DNA from: JBCBDX01 sp039815825
GTDB taxonomy: Bacteria > Pseudomonadota > Alphaproteobacteria > Rhizobiales > Rhizobiaceae
Length of the DNA: 64,000 bases
Direction of reading: 5' to 3'
Assembly (NCBI GenBank): GCA_039815825.1
Contig: JBCBYO010000005.1
Span: 1 to 64,000, forward strand
In this document: in pieces, positions 17,214 through 26,977 of the stretch
Position numbering within the stretch: the first letter of the stretch is position 1
Layout of the letters: each line of letters starts with the position of its first letter
Notes under the pieces: generated by a model
What the model was told of the DNA's origin: nothing
The model's database searches: none
Seen by the model: the letters and a program-made list of their open reading frames with translations, nothing else
Made by a program: the position numbers and the translations under genes

Positions 17214-17918
17214 TCAATTCAGCGAATGATCGCTTGTGCCGCTTGGGTCTTCGTCGGTCGGAGCTTGCAAAAGATCGTTTCCGATCTTGGAAAGTCGAAT
17301 TACCGCTTGTGTGCGGCTATCGACGTTAAGCTTTTGTAGCACCGCCGATACGTGTGCCTTGATTGTCGCTTCGGAAACCGACAGTTCATAGGCGATTTGC
17401 TTGTTCAAAAGACCCTCGGACAACATGCCTAGAACGCGCGCTTGCTGTGGCGTTAGCGTGCGAATGCGCGTGATCAGGTCCTCTACTTCCGGATCATGTT
17501 CGCTTCCCAGATCAATGCCATCCGGCAAAGCCACCTCACCGGCCAAAACGGATTTGACCGATTCGCGAATTGTTTGGGTGTCAGCTGATTTGGAAATAAA
17601 TCCAGAAGCGCCCAGATCCAACACACGCCGGACGGTCGAAGGTTCATCATGGGCGGACACCACGACGACGGGTACGGCGGGGAAACTGGCACGCACAGCT
17701 ACCAACGCTGACAAGCCACTGGCCCCCGGCATCGTTAGATCTAGCAAAAGAAGGTCCAAGTCAGGTTCTTCTTCCAGCGCCGTCATCGCTTCTGCAAAAT
17801 CCCCGGCCTCCAACATGAAAGTATCGGCCGCCCCGCCGTTCAGCTGGTCGTGCAATGCAGATTTAATCGCGTCGCGAAAAAGCGGATGGTCATCCGCGAT
17901 AAGAATTTTTGTTGTCAT
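17214..17918 (-). CDS. NarL/LuxR-family response regulator
   Basis: From ATG 17918, behind a GGGAGGAG ribosome site, the product has 234 residues. The receiver domain starts ILIADDHPLFRDA and has the phospho-acceptor Asp60 in LLLLDLTMPG; the C-terminal LuxR helix-turn-helix is LTPQQARVLGMLSEGLLNKQIAYEL and continues with EATIKAHVSAVLQKLN. The gene is tail-to-tail with the hybrid symporter-type kinase, 24 bp apart. This partner arrangement resembles CrbS-CrbR and MxtR-ErdR, in which the regulator activates acetyl-CoA synthetase. The target here is inferred, as no acs gene is in the window. Confidence 0.93.
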   Translation of the reverse strand: MTTKILIADDHPLFRDAIKSALHDQLNGGAADTFMLEAGDFAEAMTALEEEPDLDLLLLDLTMPGASGLSALVAVRASFPAVPVVVVSAHDEPSTVRRVLDLGASGFISKSADTQTIRESVKSVLAGEVALPDGIDLGSEHDPEVEDLITRIRTLTPQQARVLGMLSEGLLNKQIAYELSVSEATIKAHVSAVLQKLNVDSRTQAVIRLSKIGNDLLQAPTDEDPSGTSDHSLN

Positions 17919-17988
17919 GCGCTCCTCCCGAACGGCTCGCATGTTCGTTATGACCGTTTATTGGTTGAGCCGTCAAGTAACGGCAGGC

Positions 17989-18303
17989 TTACGGCTCGGT
18001 TACAATCGAGAGGCGTTTATGCAGTGCTGGCAGCCGCAAGACGAACCAAACGACCACCCAAACATTGCCAAGAAACGGAATGGGAACGATCCAAAACGCT
18101 GCAACTAACGGCTTTTCGAAGAACGTGATGACGACGGCGGCTAATAGAAACCCAAGGTAAAGGTCGGCGAGCGAAACAATTCCCCACGGATTTGACGTAA
18201 GCCAGGCACCTTCGTTCCAAAAATCGCCAACCATGATCGCCCAAATTATGAGTGCCGCGAAAGCCGCCCCGAAAAGCGCCAAAGTGATCCTTAACAAACC
18301 CAT
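17989..18303 (-). CDS. Small integral membrane protein of unknown function
   Basis: The 104-residue product has three to four hydrophobic helices (residues 3-25, 42-60, 67-90) with a polar NPWGIVSLADLYLGFLL segment between them and a basic tail. The pattern resembles DUF1475-type membrane proteins, but I cannot assign it firmly. It has no close neighbour on the same strand, and nothing shows its role. Confidence 0.7.
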   Translation of the reverse strand: MGLLRITLALFGAAFAALIIWAIMVGDFWNEGAWLTSNPWGIVSLADLYLGFLLAAVVITFFEKPLVAAFWIVPIPFLGNVWVVVWFVLRLPALHKRLSIVTEP

Positions 18304-18385
18304 CTGTCTACCTACGTGAATGGATGTATCTCAGGCCAAGAGGTAGCGCGCGGGATCGGAATTGAAAGCGGCGCAGCAAAGTCAC

Positions 18386-18898
18386 CTAGTTTTCATTGAT
18401 GATTTTCTCGACTTTGCTGCAATATGCTCGCGAAATGGGGTTCATCCGGGTCGCTGCATGTCCGGCATTATACCGCAAAATCGTGCCACAAGTGTCGCCG
18501 TCAGCAAGATCATGCGCTTTGCCGAGGTACTTCATCCCATAAGCGATATTGGTTTCCGGCTTGTAGAGGTCTTTGCTACCGCCGCTAAATCCCATCATTC
18601 GCGCTGTCGATGGCTTCAGTTGCATCAATCCAATTTCTCCGGCTGCACCCAGCGCATCTGGCCTATAGGTGCTTTCTGAAAAAACCACAGCATGGGCAAG
18701 GGCTAACGGAACCCCATTGTCGTTTGCATGCTTTTCGATCAACGCAGCATAGGGTCGGTCGTCAATGGTGCTCTTGGCACCTGTTGCTTTGTCGGCCACG
18801 GGACTATCCAAGGTATCTGCGATGTCTGAAGTCTGGCAACCAGCTAGCGATGAAACCAAAAAGCAGAATGCAGTTGCGGCCAAATAGTTGTTTGTCAT
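18386..18898 (-). CDS. SLT-family lytic transglycosylase lipoprotein
   Basis: From ATG 18898 the product has 170 residues; a start eight codons upstream is possible but has no ribosome site. The signal peptide ends in a lipobox LAGC. The Slt/goose-lysozyme-like domain shows AHAVVFSESTYRP with the catalytic Glu, GEIGLMQLKPSTARMMGF, and NIAYGMKYLG. These enzymes cleave peptidoglycan to 1,6-anhydro products and often serve envelope machines. It is one of five wall hydrolases in the window. Confidence 0.88.
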   Translation of the reverse strand: MTNNYLAATAFCFLVSSLAGCQTSDIADTLDSPVADKATGAKSTIDDRPYAALIEKHANDNGVPLALAHAVVFSESTYRPDALGAAGEIGLMQLKPSTARMMGFSGGSKDLYKPETNIAYGMKYLGKAHDLADGDTCGTILRYNAGHAATRMNPISRAYCSKVEKIINEN

Positions 18899-19004
18899 GA
18901 TTTGGGCGTTCCCGTTGAACATTGCGGCTGGCGCAAATCACGCACAATTGCGGCTTGATTGCGGCAAAACATGTTCAAACAAAGTGACGAAGTGCGCCGT
19001 TTCG

Positions 19005-19754
19005 TTATTGCCCGGCGGCGAGTTCAAGGTAGTTTCGCAGCGTTGTAATCGTTGACGCATCGGCGACACCGTCCACCTTTTCAGGCCTGTGTCGACGTTG
19101 AAACGCTTCAATATTTGCCTTGACGCGATCGTCAAAATCCCCGGTCATCTGCTGCTCAAATCCGTAAAGGGCCAACATGGCCTGCAGGGCCTCGATGGGC
19201 TGGCCGCTTTCACCGAGTATGAAGAAACGACCATCTAGGATCGGCGCAGATGCCACGTGAAGCGCGGCCCCCGCGTCCGCAAGTTTCTTCCAAGGAAACC
19301 GCTCGCCGGGATCTACCTTCCGACCCGGCGCCATGTCGGAATGCCCGATAACGTTGCGTAGGGCGATCTGATGCCTGGCGATGATCGCTTGGGTAAGCTC
19401 AACAACGGCGTCAATCTGCTTTTGCGGAAAATCAGGTAACCCGCCAGGATGGCCGCGATTGGCAACCTCAATGCCAATGGACCGCGAGTTGATGTCTTTT
19501 TGGCCGTGCCAGCTCCCCTCACCTGCGTGCCACGCACGTTTGGCTTCTGGCACCATTTGAGTAATCTTCCCGTCTTCATCGACAATGTAGTGGCAGGACA
19601 CACCGCTGTCGGGATTGCACAACCAGTCTTGAGCAGCAATGGCAGTTTCCATACCCGTGTAGTGAAGGACAATTATCGTGGGCTGGAGACCGTCACGACG
19701 TTCGCCGAAATTCGGTGACCAGCGTGCATCTGCCCCGGCATGATCAACGTTCAC
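19005..19754 (-). CDS. N-acetylmuramoyl-L-alanine amidase with peptidoglycan-binding tail
   Basis: The 249-residue product combines an Amidase_2 (AmpD/AmiD-like) zinc domain with a C-terminal PG_binding_1 helix bundle. Zinc ligands fit His31 (VLHYTG), His138 (IGHSD) and Asp148 (GRKVDPG); Glu96 in SIGIEVANRG is the likely catalytic acid. The tail YGFEQQMTGDFDDRVKANIEAFQ is the binding repeat. There is no signal peptide, so it is probably the cytoplasmic enzyme that trims anhydro-muropeptides during recycling, as AmpD does, although the extra domain is more typical of AmiD. Confidence 0.92.
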   Translation of the reverse strand: MNVDHAGADARWSPNFGERRDGLQPTIIVLHYTGMETAIAAQDWLCNPDSGVSCHYIVDEDGKITQMVPEAKRAWHAGEGSWHGQKDINSRSIGIEVANRGHPGGLPDFPQKQIDAVVELTQAIIARHQIALRNVIGHSDMAPGRKVDPGERFPWKKLADAGAALHVASAPILDGRFFILGESGQPIEALQAMLALYGFEQQMTGDFDDRVKANIEAFQRRHRPEKVDGVADASTITTLRNYLELAAGQ

Positions 19755-19789
19755 AGTCTACCCCAATTTGTGGCAATTAAACCGCTCCA

Positions 19790-20509
19790 TCACACGTTTG
19801 CGGGCTTGTTCAAAAAAGGCTCTACGGCCTCCCACGCTGCGTTTATAGCGGCCAAGCGCTCGTCGGCTATGCGTACGAATTCAATCGGTACACCGCGCGC
19901 AATCATCTGATCGGGGTGATTGTGACGCACCAACGCCAAATACTGGCGTCGGGCATCCGCATGATCTGCCTCTGGATCGATTCCCAATATGCGCCAAGGG
20001 TCGCTTGCACCAAGCTCAATGTGTCGCGCCTTGATGCTGTCAAATTGTCGATCCCCTATCCCAAAAATAGACGCAATTTCTTGTAAGAAAGCCAGTTCCT
20101 TCTCATGAAGAACACCGTCGGCCTTTGCGATGTGAAACAGTCCGTCAAGGATGTCACCATGGGCACTGCCGACATCTTCATTCGTACGACACAGCTCGGC
20201 GAGTTGCCGTGCGTAAGCTTGAAAACCGGCAGTATCCTGTTTTGCCATATTGTAGAGTCTTGCAACCCGCGGACGTTCATCGTCCGGGATGTCGAAGATT
20301 TCCTGAAAGGCCTCAACTTCATCTTGCGTAACCACGCCATCGGCCTTGGCCATTTTGGCAGACAGCGCAATCATCGCGATAGAGAAAGCGACACGGGCCC
20401 GGGTTTTCGGGTCGCCTTCAAACGCGGTTCGCACTCGCTCAATCGTTGCAGCGACCGCGTTGCTCACCCCTTCTACAAGAAGCTCAGATATTCGGCTGAA
20501 AACACTCAT
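19790..20509 (-). CDS. TerB/DnaJ-domain co-chaperone (DjlA-like)
   Basis: The 239-residue product has a TerB-like helical domain (about 35-160, with AKADGVV and AKADGVLHEKE acidic motifs) and a C-terminal J domain, DPWRILGI with the HPD motif at residues 198-200. DjlA proteins stimulate DnaK at the membrane; this version has no clear N-terminal membrane helix, so it may be soluble or peripherally attached. Genes of this type are commonly found beside AmpD-type amidase genes in Hyphomicrobiales, as here. Confidence 0.9.
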   Translation of the reverse strand: MSVFSRISELLVEGVSNAVAATIERVRTAFEGDPKTRARVAFSIAMIALSAKMAKADGVVTQDEVEAFQEIFDIPDDERPRVARLYNMAKQDTAGFQAYARQLAELCRTNEDVGSAHGDILDGLFHIAKADGVLHEKELAFLQEIASIFGIGDRQFDSIKARHIELGASDPWRILGIDPEADHADARRQYLALVRHNHPDQMIARGVPIEFVRIADERLAAINAAWEAVEPFLNKPANV

Positions 20510-20603
20510 GTAACGGTGTTACCGCAAAATGAGCGCTTTGTAAGGCTTTCAATTTCTGCAGGTTGGCCGTGAAACGCGGGCGCGCGCGCGTCACCCATTG
20601 CCC

Positions 20604-21239
20604 TTACTGAAGCTGCTCAAAGACGAGGCGCCTTCCGTAGGCGTCGAAGAATACCAGCTCGGTACGATTCACGGTGAAAAAGTACGCCGCTCGGATAACA
20701 CTGATCATTTCGCTTTCTATTTCCATCACCTCTTCCGAACATTGCATTTTTGTCGTCGCAATATCCACAAATTCGATCCGCGAATCCTCCCCGAGCTCAT
20801 AGTTACCGGTGACATTGTTGCAGCCGGTAACGCCGGCCAGGACACCCTCATCAAGCTTGATTCTAGCATCCCTATTTCGCTCAAGGGCCCAAACGCGCGC
20901 AATCAGCTCCTCATCGGGCGGCAAAACATCAAGTACACCGCTGGCTGGACGTGCTTTCCACAAAACTATCTTATCTTCGGCGTGCCATATTTCGTCACTT
21001 TCCAACCTTTCGATCTGCTCAACCTTTTCGGGCGGTATTTCAATTATTCTTGCAACAGGCCCTGCGGCATTATCATCTGAATTAGCGGTGTTGGTTTCTG
21101 AGTCGGGCTGCATAGCAGACGGATCCTGGCTCGCCCCATTGGGCGCAGATGAACTTTCATTGTTGTCCTCACCGCCGCCACATCCAGATAACACAAGCAA
21201 CAAGAGGCCCGCAGTAGCCGCATGCAGTCGTTTTTTCAT
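20604..21239 (-). CDS. META/HslJ-domain lipoprotein
   Basis: Starting at ATG 21239 (GGAG ribosome site) the 211-residue product has a lipoprotein signal LLLLVLSGC, a long low-complexity linker rich in Asn, Ser and Asp to about residue 65, and a C-terminal META domain: LIARVWALERN, VTGCNNVTGNYEL, TTKMQCSEEVMEIE and LVFFDAYGRRLVFEQ. HslJ-like domains occur in outer-membrane lipoproteins linked to heat or novobiocin stress. No operon partner is visible. Confidence 0.85.
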   Translation of the reverse strand: MKKRLHAATAGLLLLVLSGCGGGEDNNESSSAPNGASQDPSAMQPDSETNTANSDDNAAGPVARIIEIPPEKVEQIERLESDEIWHAEDKIVLWKARPASGVLDVLPPDEELIARVWALERNRDARIKLDEGVLAGVTGCNNVTGNYELGEDSRIEFVDIATTKMQCSEEVMEIESEMISVIRAAYFFTVNRTELVFFDAYGRRLVFEQLQ

Positions 21240-21374
21240 GTAAAAGCTCCGTTGATCCCGTAAACGGCTTTGCAAGATTGCAATGGAGTTTGTTCATTCT
21301 TTGCCTTTGGGCGCTTTGGACTGCACATTTGATCACAGTCTGATAAATCAAATCAGGAAAGTGAATTTTATTTA

Positions 21375-24300
21375 ATGTTGAACGGTTGGCAATTTTGGAT
21401 TGATCGCGGCGGCACCTTCACTGATGTGATCGCGCGCAAGCCCGACGGCACGCTTGCAGCAAAAAAGCTGCTGTCCGAAAATCCGGAGAGCTATCGCGAT
21501 GCTGCTGTGCAAGGGATCCGTGAGTTTCTTGGTGTTCCGCCGCAAGAAGCTGTCCCGCATGAAAAGGTAGATATCGTCCGGATGGGAACGACGGTTGCCA
21601 CAAATGCTTTGCTTGAGCGCAAGGGGGACCGAACGATACTATTGATTACAAAGGGTTTTCGTGACGCGTTACGTATCGCCTACCAAGCCCGGCCTGACAT
21701 ATTTGCCAAAGAAATCACGCTTCCAGAGCAACTATACGAATTGGTTGTCGAGGTCGACGAGCGCGTGCTTTCTGACGGAACAGTTGAGCTAGACCTCGAA
21801 GAGGAGACGATCCGTCCTACCCTTCAAGCAGCCAAGGCCAATGGGATCGATTCCGTTGCCATCGCGTTTATGCATGGTTGGGCTTACCTGCAGCACGAAA
21901 AGCTTGCAGCCAATTTGGCGCGTGAGATTGGATTTCAACAAATCTCGGTCAGCCACGAAGTCTCGCCTTTGGTGAAACTGGTGGGTCGCGGCGATACCTG
22001 TGTTGTTGACGCTTACCTGTCCCCGATATTGCGCCGTTATGTGGAACAGGTGGGTGATGAGTTGGGTATCAATAGCGATAGCGACAATCGTCTTCAGTTT
22101 ATGATGTCGTCTGGGGGCCTAACGGCAGCTGACAAGTTTCAAGGAAAAGATGCCATTCTTTCAGGTCCGGCGGGTGGCGTTGTCGGCATGGTCGAGACCG
22201 CCCGCGAAGAAGGCTTTGAACATGTGATCGGCTTTGACATGGGCGGCACCTCCACTGATGTAGCGCACCATGCCGACGGGTACGAGCGCGCCTTTGATAC
22301 AGAAGTGGCCGGTGTGCGTATTCGTGCACCCATGATGATGATCCACACGGTCGCGGCTGGCGGCGGCTCTATTCTCAAATTCGAAGACGGCCGCTTTCAG
22401 GTGGGACCTGAATCTGCGGGCGCCAACCCTGGCCCGGCATGCTACCGGCGCGGCGGGCCACTTACCGTGACCGATGCCAATGTGATGGTCCGTAAATTGG
22501 ACCCAGAATCCTTCCCGGCAATTTTCGGCAAGTACCGCGATGAGCCGTTGGACGTTGATGTGGTACGCGAGAAGTTTGAGCTGTTGGCCCGGCAGGTAGA
22601 CGGCGACAAGTCTGCAGAGGAAATCGCCGAAGGTTTTCTGAAAATCGCCGTCCAGAACATGGCCAATGCGATCAAGAAAATCTCCGTGCAGCGCGGTTAT
22701 GATGTCACCCGCTACATCTTGAATTGTTTCGGCGGTGCGGGTGGTCAGCATGCTTGTTTAGTGGCCGATGCGCTGGGTATGGATGCTATTCTCATCCACC
22801 CGCTCTCCGGCCTTTTAAGCGCCTATGGCATTGGCATGGCGAAGGTGTCAGCATCGCGCCAGCATGCTGTTGTTCAAGCACTGGATGAAGAAAATCTCGC
22901 GGAAATCACGAGTCTTTTGAATCGCTTACGGGGCGATGTTGAAGCCGATCTGATTTCTCAGGGCGTGGTCAGTTCACACATTGATTCAAGTTCAACACTG
23001 CATGTTCGCTATGATGGCACCGACACCTCTCTAGAGGTGCCTTTCAGTGGTGATATCAAGGAAGCAGCTGCGGCATTTGAAGCTGCGCACAAGGCGCAAT
23101 TTGGGTTCAATTCACCGGGCCGCCAATTGATCGTCGAGGCCGCTGGTGTCGAAGCTGTTGCCGCTGCTGCGTCCCAAGCCCCAACACCACGATCTGTTGT
23201 TCAAAATCACACTGCTGAGAGCTTAGTCAAAAGGTCGGTCTATTCGGGCGGTCGTTGGCATGACACGAGCATATTCGAGCGCGCCGACCTTCGGCCCGGC
23301 GCCGAAGTCGCCGGCCCCGCCATTATTATCGAGCCTAACCAAACGATCGTGGTGGAGCCCGGCTGGACAGCAACGCTCACCGCGCTCGACAACATTGTCA
23401 TTAAACGCACATCAGCACGCGCCGAGGCAGCACCTATCGGGACCACCGCCGACCCGGTGATGCTCGAAGTGTTCAATAACCTCTTTATGTCAATTGCCGA
23501 GCAAATGGGCGTGACGCTTCAAAACACTGCTTCTTCGGTGAACATCAAAGAGCGGCTGGACTTTTCCTGCGCTGTATTCAATGCCGAGGGTCAGCTCGTC
23601 GCAAATGCACCGCATATGCCGGTGCATCTGGGCTCGATGGATCGGTCGGTCGAAAGCATCATCCGGCAAAATCCAAACATGATGCCAGGTGATGTGTTTG
23701 CGCTCAATGCGCCTTATAATGGCGGGACTCATCTTCCAGATATCACGGTTGTCACGCCGGTTTTTGAGGGTGACGACATCCTCTTCTACGTCGCATCACG
23801 CGGCCACCATGCGGACGTCGGCGGCATGGCTCCCGGCTCAGCCACGCCACGCGCTACGCATGTCGATGAGGAAGGTGTTCTTATCGACAATTTCAAGCTG
23901 ATCGACCAAGGCAGTTTTGATGAGGCAGCGTTCATCGACCTGATGACCGATCACCCCTACCCTGCACGCAATCCGGCGCAGAACCTTGCGGATATAAAAG
24001 CGCAGGTCGCGGCGAATGAAAAAGGCGTGTCAGAACTACGGCGGATGGTCGACCATTTCACGCTTCCCGTTGTCCAGGCATACATGAACCATGTGCAGGA
24101 CAACGCCGAAGAGAGCGTGCGCCGGGTCATCGACCGCCTGTCGGACTGCGAAGCGACATACCCAACCGACCGGGGCCAAGAGATCAAGGTCAAGATTAGC
24201 GTTGATCGCAAAATGCGCGAAGCAACGGTTGATTTTACCGGCACGTCGGAGGTTTGGGAGAATAATTTCAACGCGCCGGAACCGGTGACACGGGCCGCTG

Positions 24301-24983
24301 TGCTCTACGTGTTTCGCCTCATGGTGGAAGGCGGCATTCCAATGAATGCCGGCTGCCTGAAGCCGATCAACATCATCGTGCCGGACGGCTGTTTTTTGAA
24401 ACCTTCTTTCCCGGCCGCTGTTGTCGCAGGGAACACCGAAACGTCGCAACATGTCACCAACTGTCTGTTGCAGGCGCTTGGGGCCGTGGCGAATGCGCAA
24501 GGCTCCATGAACAACCTCACCTACGGCAATGAGCGCTACCAAAACTACGAAACGATCTGCTCAGGCGCTCCTGCAGGTGTGATGAATGATGGGCGCGGCT
24601 TTGCCGGTGCTTCTGGCGTACACACGCACATGACCAACACGCGCATGACCGACCCGGAAGTGTTGGAGATGCGTTACCCCATTGTGGTCGAAGAGTTTTC
24701 AATTCGAAAAGGGTCCGGCGGAAAAGGCGCTTTTAACGGCGGCGACGGCACAGTTCGGCGATTGCGTTTTACCGAAGACATGGACTGCGCGATCATCGGC
24801 TCTCATCGCAAAGTTCCGCCAATAGGCCTTGAAGGCGGTGGCAATGGGCAAGTTGGCAAGACCGAAGTGCGCCGTTTGGATGGCTCTATCGACTTGTTGG
24901 AGCCTTGCGACCAGACACACTTGAAGGCAGGCGAAGCCGTCATAGTGACGACGCCAACGCCGGGGGGCTATAAGGCTGACTAA
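21375..24983 (+). CDS. oxpA: 5-oxoprolinase (fused HyuA-HyuB)
   Basis: The 1202-residue product fuses a HyuA-type ATPase half (residues 1 to about 690: FWIDRGGTFTDVIA, GTTVATNALLERKG, GFDMGGTSTDVA) to a HyuB half (about 700-1200: ERLDFSCAVFNAEGQLVANAPHMPVHLGS, FALNAPYNGGTHLPD, KGSGGKGAFNGGDG). This single-chain design and length match eukaryote-like 5-oxoprolinase, which hydrolyses 5-oxoproline to glutamate with ATP. Related hydantoinases carry the same folds, so substrate is inferred. It reads alone, with the antiporter gene 78 bp downstream. Confidence 0.9.
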   Translation: MLNGWQFWIDRGGTFTDVIARKPDGTLAAKKLLSENPESYRDAAVQGIREFLGVPPQEAVPHEKVDIVRMGTTVATNALLERKGDRTILLITKGFRDALRIAYQARPDIFAKEITLPEQLYELVVEVDERVLSDGTVELDLEEETIRPTLQAAKANGIDSVAIAFMHGWAYLQHEKLAANLAREIGFQQISVSHEVSPLVKLVGRGDTCVVDAYLSPILRRYVEQVGDELGINSDSDNRLQFMMSSGGLTAADKFQGKDAILSGPAGGVVGMVETAREEGFEHVIGFDMGGTSTDVAHHADGYERAFDTEVAGVRIRAPMMMIHTVAAGGGSILKFEDGRFQVGPESAGANPGPACYRRGGPLTVTDANVMVRKLDPESFPAIFGKYRDEPLDVDVVREKFELLARQVDGDKSAEEIAEGFLKIAVQNMANAIKKISVQRGYDVTRYILNCFGGAGGQHACLVADALGMDAILIHPLSGLLSAYGIGMAKVSASRQHAVVQALDEENLAEITSLLNRLRGDVEADLISQGVVSSHIDSSSTLHVRYDGTDTSLEVPFSGDIKEAAAAFEAAHKAQFGFNSPGRQLIVEAAGVEAVAAAASQAPTPRSVVQNHTAESLVKRSVYSGGRWHDTSIFERADLRPGAEVAGPAIIIEPNQTIVVEPGWTATLTALDNIVIKRTSARAEAAPIGTTADPVMLEVFNNLFMSIAEQMGVTLQNTASSVNIKERLDFSCAVFNAEGQLVANAPHMPVHLGSMDRSVESIIRQNPNMMPGDVFALNAPYNGGTHLPDITVVTPVFEGDDILFYVASRGHHADVGGMAPGSATPRATHVDEEGVLIDNFKLIDQGSFDEAAFIDLMTDHPYPARNPAQNLADIKAQVAANEKGVSELRRMVDHFTLPVVQAYMNHVQDNAEESVRRVIDRLSDCEATYPTDRGQEIKVKISVDRKMREATVDFTGTSEVWENNFNAPEPVTRAAVLYVFRLMVEGGIPMNAGCLKPINIIVPDGCFLKPSFPAAVVAGNTETSQHVTNCLLQALGAVANAQGSMNNLTYGNERYQNYETICSGAPAGVMNDGRGFAGASGVHTHMTNTRMTDPEVLEMRYPIVVEEFSIRKGSGGKGAFNGGDGTVRRLRFTEDMDCAIIGSHRKVPPIGLEGGGNGQVGKTEVRRLDGSIDLLEPCDQTHLKAGEAVIVTTPTPGGYKAD

Positions 24984-25060
24984 CATGCCAATCAACGCAA
25001 TCGCCCGCTTGCGCCTGGCCCTCGCGCGGTTCATACCGTCTCGAGATATTGGGACATGCC

Positions 25061-26977
25061 ATGACTGACTTTCTTCTCCTCGCCTTTATCTTTTTGATCG
25101 CCGGTGTCATCGCCGTGCCGATTGCCACGCGGCTCGGCCTCGGCTCGGTGCTTGGCTATCTGATTGCAGGAATTGTGATCAGCCCGATATTGGCGCTGCT
25201 CAATGTCGATGTGGTCTCCATTCAACATTTTGCTGAGTTCGGCGTTGTCATGATGTTGTTTTTGGTGGGCCTGGAGCTGGAACCAAAGCTGTTATGGGAG
25301 ATGCGAACCCGTCTGCTTGGCTTGGGCGGTGGACAGGTTCTGATCACGATGTTGCTCGTGACCGGTGCCGCAATGGCCATGGGCCAGCCGTTTACGGTTG
25401 CTCTCGCGATCAGCATGGTACTTACCCTCTCGTCGACTGCGATCGTCCTGCAGACGCTGAACGAAAAAGGCTTGATGAAGAGCGATGGCGGACAGTCCAG
25501 CTTCTCAGTGCTGCTATTTCAAGACATAGCGGTCATCCCAATGCTCGCCATCATTCCCCTGCTCGCGATGCCGGAGGTTATAGAAGTGGCGGCTAATACA
25601 GCTGCCACACATGGCAGCGATGCATCGCATGGTGCGGATGATCATGGCGCTTCCATGAGCCTTGTTGATGGCTTGAGCGGTTGGCAAACGGCGTTGGTAA
25701 CGATCGGCGCGGTGGCCGCAGTTGCTATTGTCGGCAATTATCTGACGAGCCCAATCTTTCGCTTTATTGCCGGCGCCGGCTTGCGCGAAATGTTCACCGC
25801 CACCGCGCTCATGATGGTGATTGGTATCGCCTTGCTGATGTCGCTTGTCGGTCTGTCGCCAGCATTGGGAACGTTCTTGGCTGGTGTTGTCTTGGCCAAT
25901 AGCGAATATCGCCACGAGCTGGAGTCGGATGTTGATCCGTTCAAGGGGCTACTACTCGGCCTTTTCTTCATGACTGTCGGTGCGAGCATCAATTTCGCAC
26001 TGCTTTTTGCCAATGTCGCAACGATCATCGCCCTGACTATAGGGTTGATGGGCATCAAGATCATTGTGATGCTTGGTCTTGCGCGCGCTTTCAAAATTGA
26101 GGGGAGCGACAAATGGTTGTTTGCTCTGGGCCTGGCGCAGGCTGGTGAGTTCGCCTTTGTGCTGCTTTCATTCACAGTCGCCAACAACGCCATGCCATCG
26201 GAGATGTCTGACCAACTCTTGTTGGTTGTCGCCCTTTCGATGATGCTGACACCGCTGCTCTTCATACTTTACGACCGGGTTATCCAACCGCGCTATGCCG
26301 CCTCTGAAGAACGTGAAGCAGACGAGATCGAGGAAGACAACCACATCGTGATCGCGGGTCATGGCCGCGTAGGCGGTATGGTGCGACGCATGCTGCAGGG
26401 CGCCGGCTTTGGTGTAACGGTAATCGACTTTAGCTCTGCGCAACTCGAGATGATCGCAAGGTTTGGTTTCAAAGCCTATTTTGGCGACGCAACACGTCCC
26501 GATCTTTTGCACTCTGCGGGTCTGGGTGAAGCCAAGCTTTTTGTGATTGCGATCGACGGCAAAGAGCAAATAACCGAGCTCGTGCGTTACACGGTGAAAA
26601 ACTATCCCAATGTCCATGTCGTCGCGCGCGCCATCGACCGTGGGCATGTGTTTGAGCTTTGGGCGGCCGGCTGTCGCGATATCATTCGCGAGACCTATGA
26701 TAGCTCGCTGCGCATGGGGCGCTCTGCCTATGAAGCACTTGGTCTAACGCGGGATCAATCAGAGCGCATGGTGGCCACGTTTGAAGCCATGGATCGATCC
26801 GGCATGATTGAGAGCGCCGAGCACTATGATCCCAATTTGCCGTTTTCTGAAAATGAAGCCTACATCAAAATGGTACGCGAACGCCTTGCTGAGTGGGACG
26901 CTGAGCTGAATGGTCAGATGAAAGTGATCATGAACGAGAAAAAGGGCCAACCTTCCGGGGAAGCTACTTCCACTTAA
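25061..26977 (+). CDS. CPA2-family cation:proton antiporter (KefB/KefC-like)
   Basis: From ATG 25061 the product has 638 residues. About twelve membrane helices form the Na/H exchanger-type core (LGLGSVLGYLIAGIVISP, GLELEPKLLWEMR, STAIVLQTLNEKG, FAFVLLSF). A His-rich loop HGSDASHGADDHG interrupts at about residue 190. A cytosolic RCK-N/TrkA-N Rossmann domain follows at about 420-530 (HIVIAGHGRVGGMVRRML). It probably exports potassium in exchange for protons under glutathione or pH control. Its end overlaps the convergent thioredoxin-like gene by 14 bp. Confidence 0.92.
   Translation: MTDFLLLAFIFLIAGVIAVPIATRLGLGSVLGYLIAGIVISPILALLNVDVVSIQHFAEFGVVMMLFLVGLELEPKLLWEMRTRLLGLGGGQVLITMLLVTGAAMAMGQPFTVALAISMVLTLSSTAIVLQTLNEKGLMKSDGGQSSFSVLLFQDIAVIPMLAIIPLLAMPEVIEVAANTAATHGSDASHGADDHGASMSLVDGLSGWQTALVTIGAVAAVAIVGNYLTSPIFRFIAGAGLREMFTATALMMVIGIALLMSLVGLSPALGTFLAGVVLANSEYRHELESDVDPFKGLLLGLFFMTVGASINFALLFANVATIIALTIGLMGIKIIVMLGLARAFKIEGSDKWLFALGLAQAGEFAFVLLSFTVANNAMPSEMSDQLLLVVALSMMLTPLLFILYDRVIQPRYAASEEREADEIEEDNHIVIAGHGRVGGMVRRMLQGAGFGVTVIDFSSAQLEMIARFGFKAYFGDATRPDLLHSAGLGEAKLFVIAIDGKEQITELVRYTVKNYPNVHVVARAIDRGHVFELWAAGCRDIIRETYDSSLRMGRSAYEALGLTRDQSERMVATFEAMDRSGMIESAEHYDPNLPFSENEAYIKMVRERLAEWDAELNGQMKVIMNEKKGQPSGEATST

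Noticed and set aside
20579..20594. Alternating GCGCGC run downstream of the TerB-DnaJ gene
   Set aside because: It is short low-complexity sequence without a clear functional context.
22161..22751. Open frame antisense to the 5-oxoprolinase gene
   Set aside because: The plus-strand gene is strongly conserved and the antisense product shows no domain.
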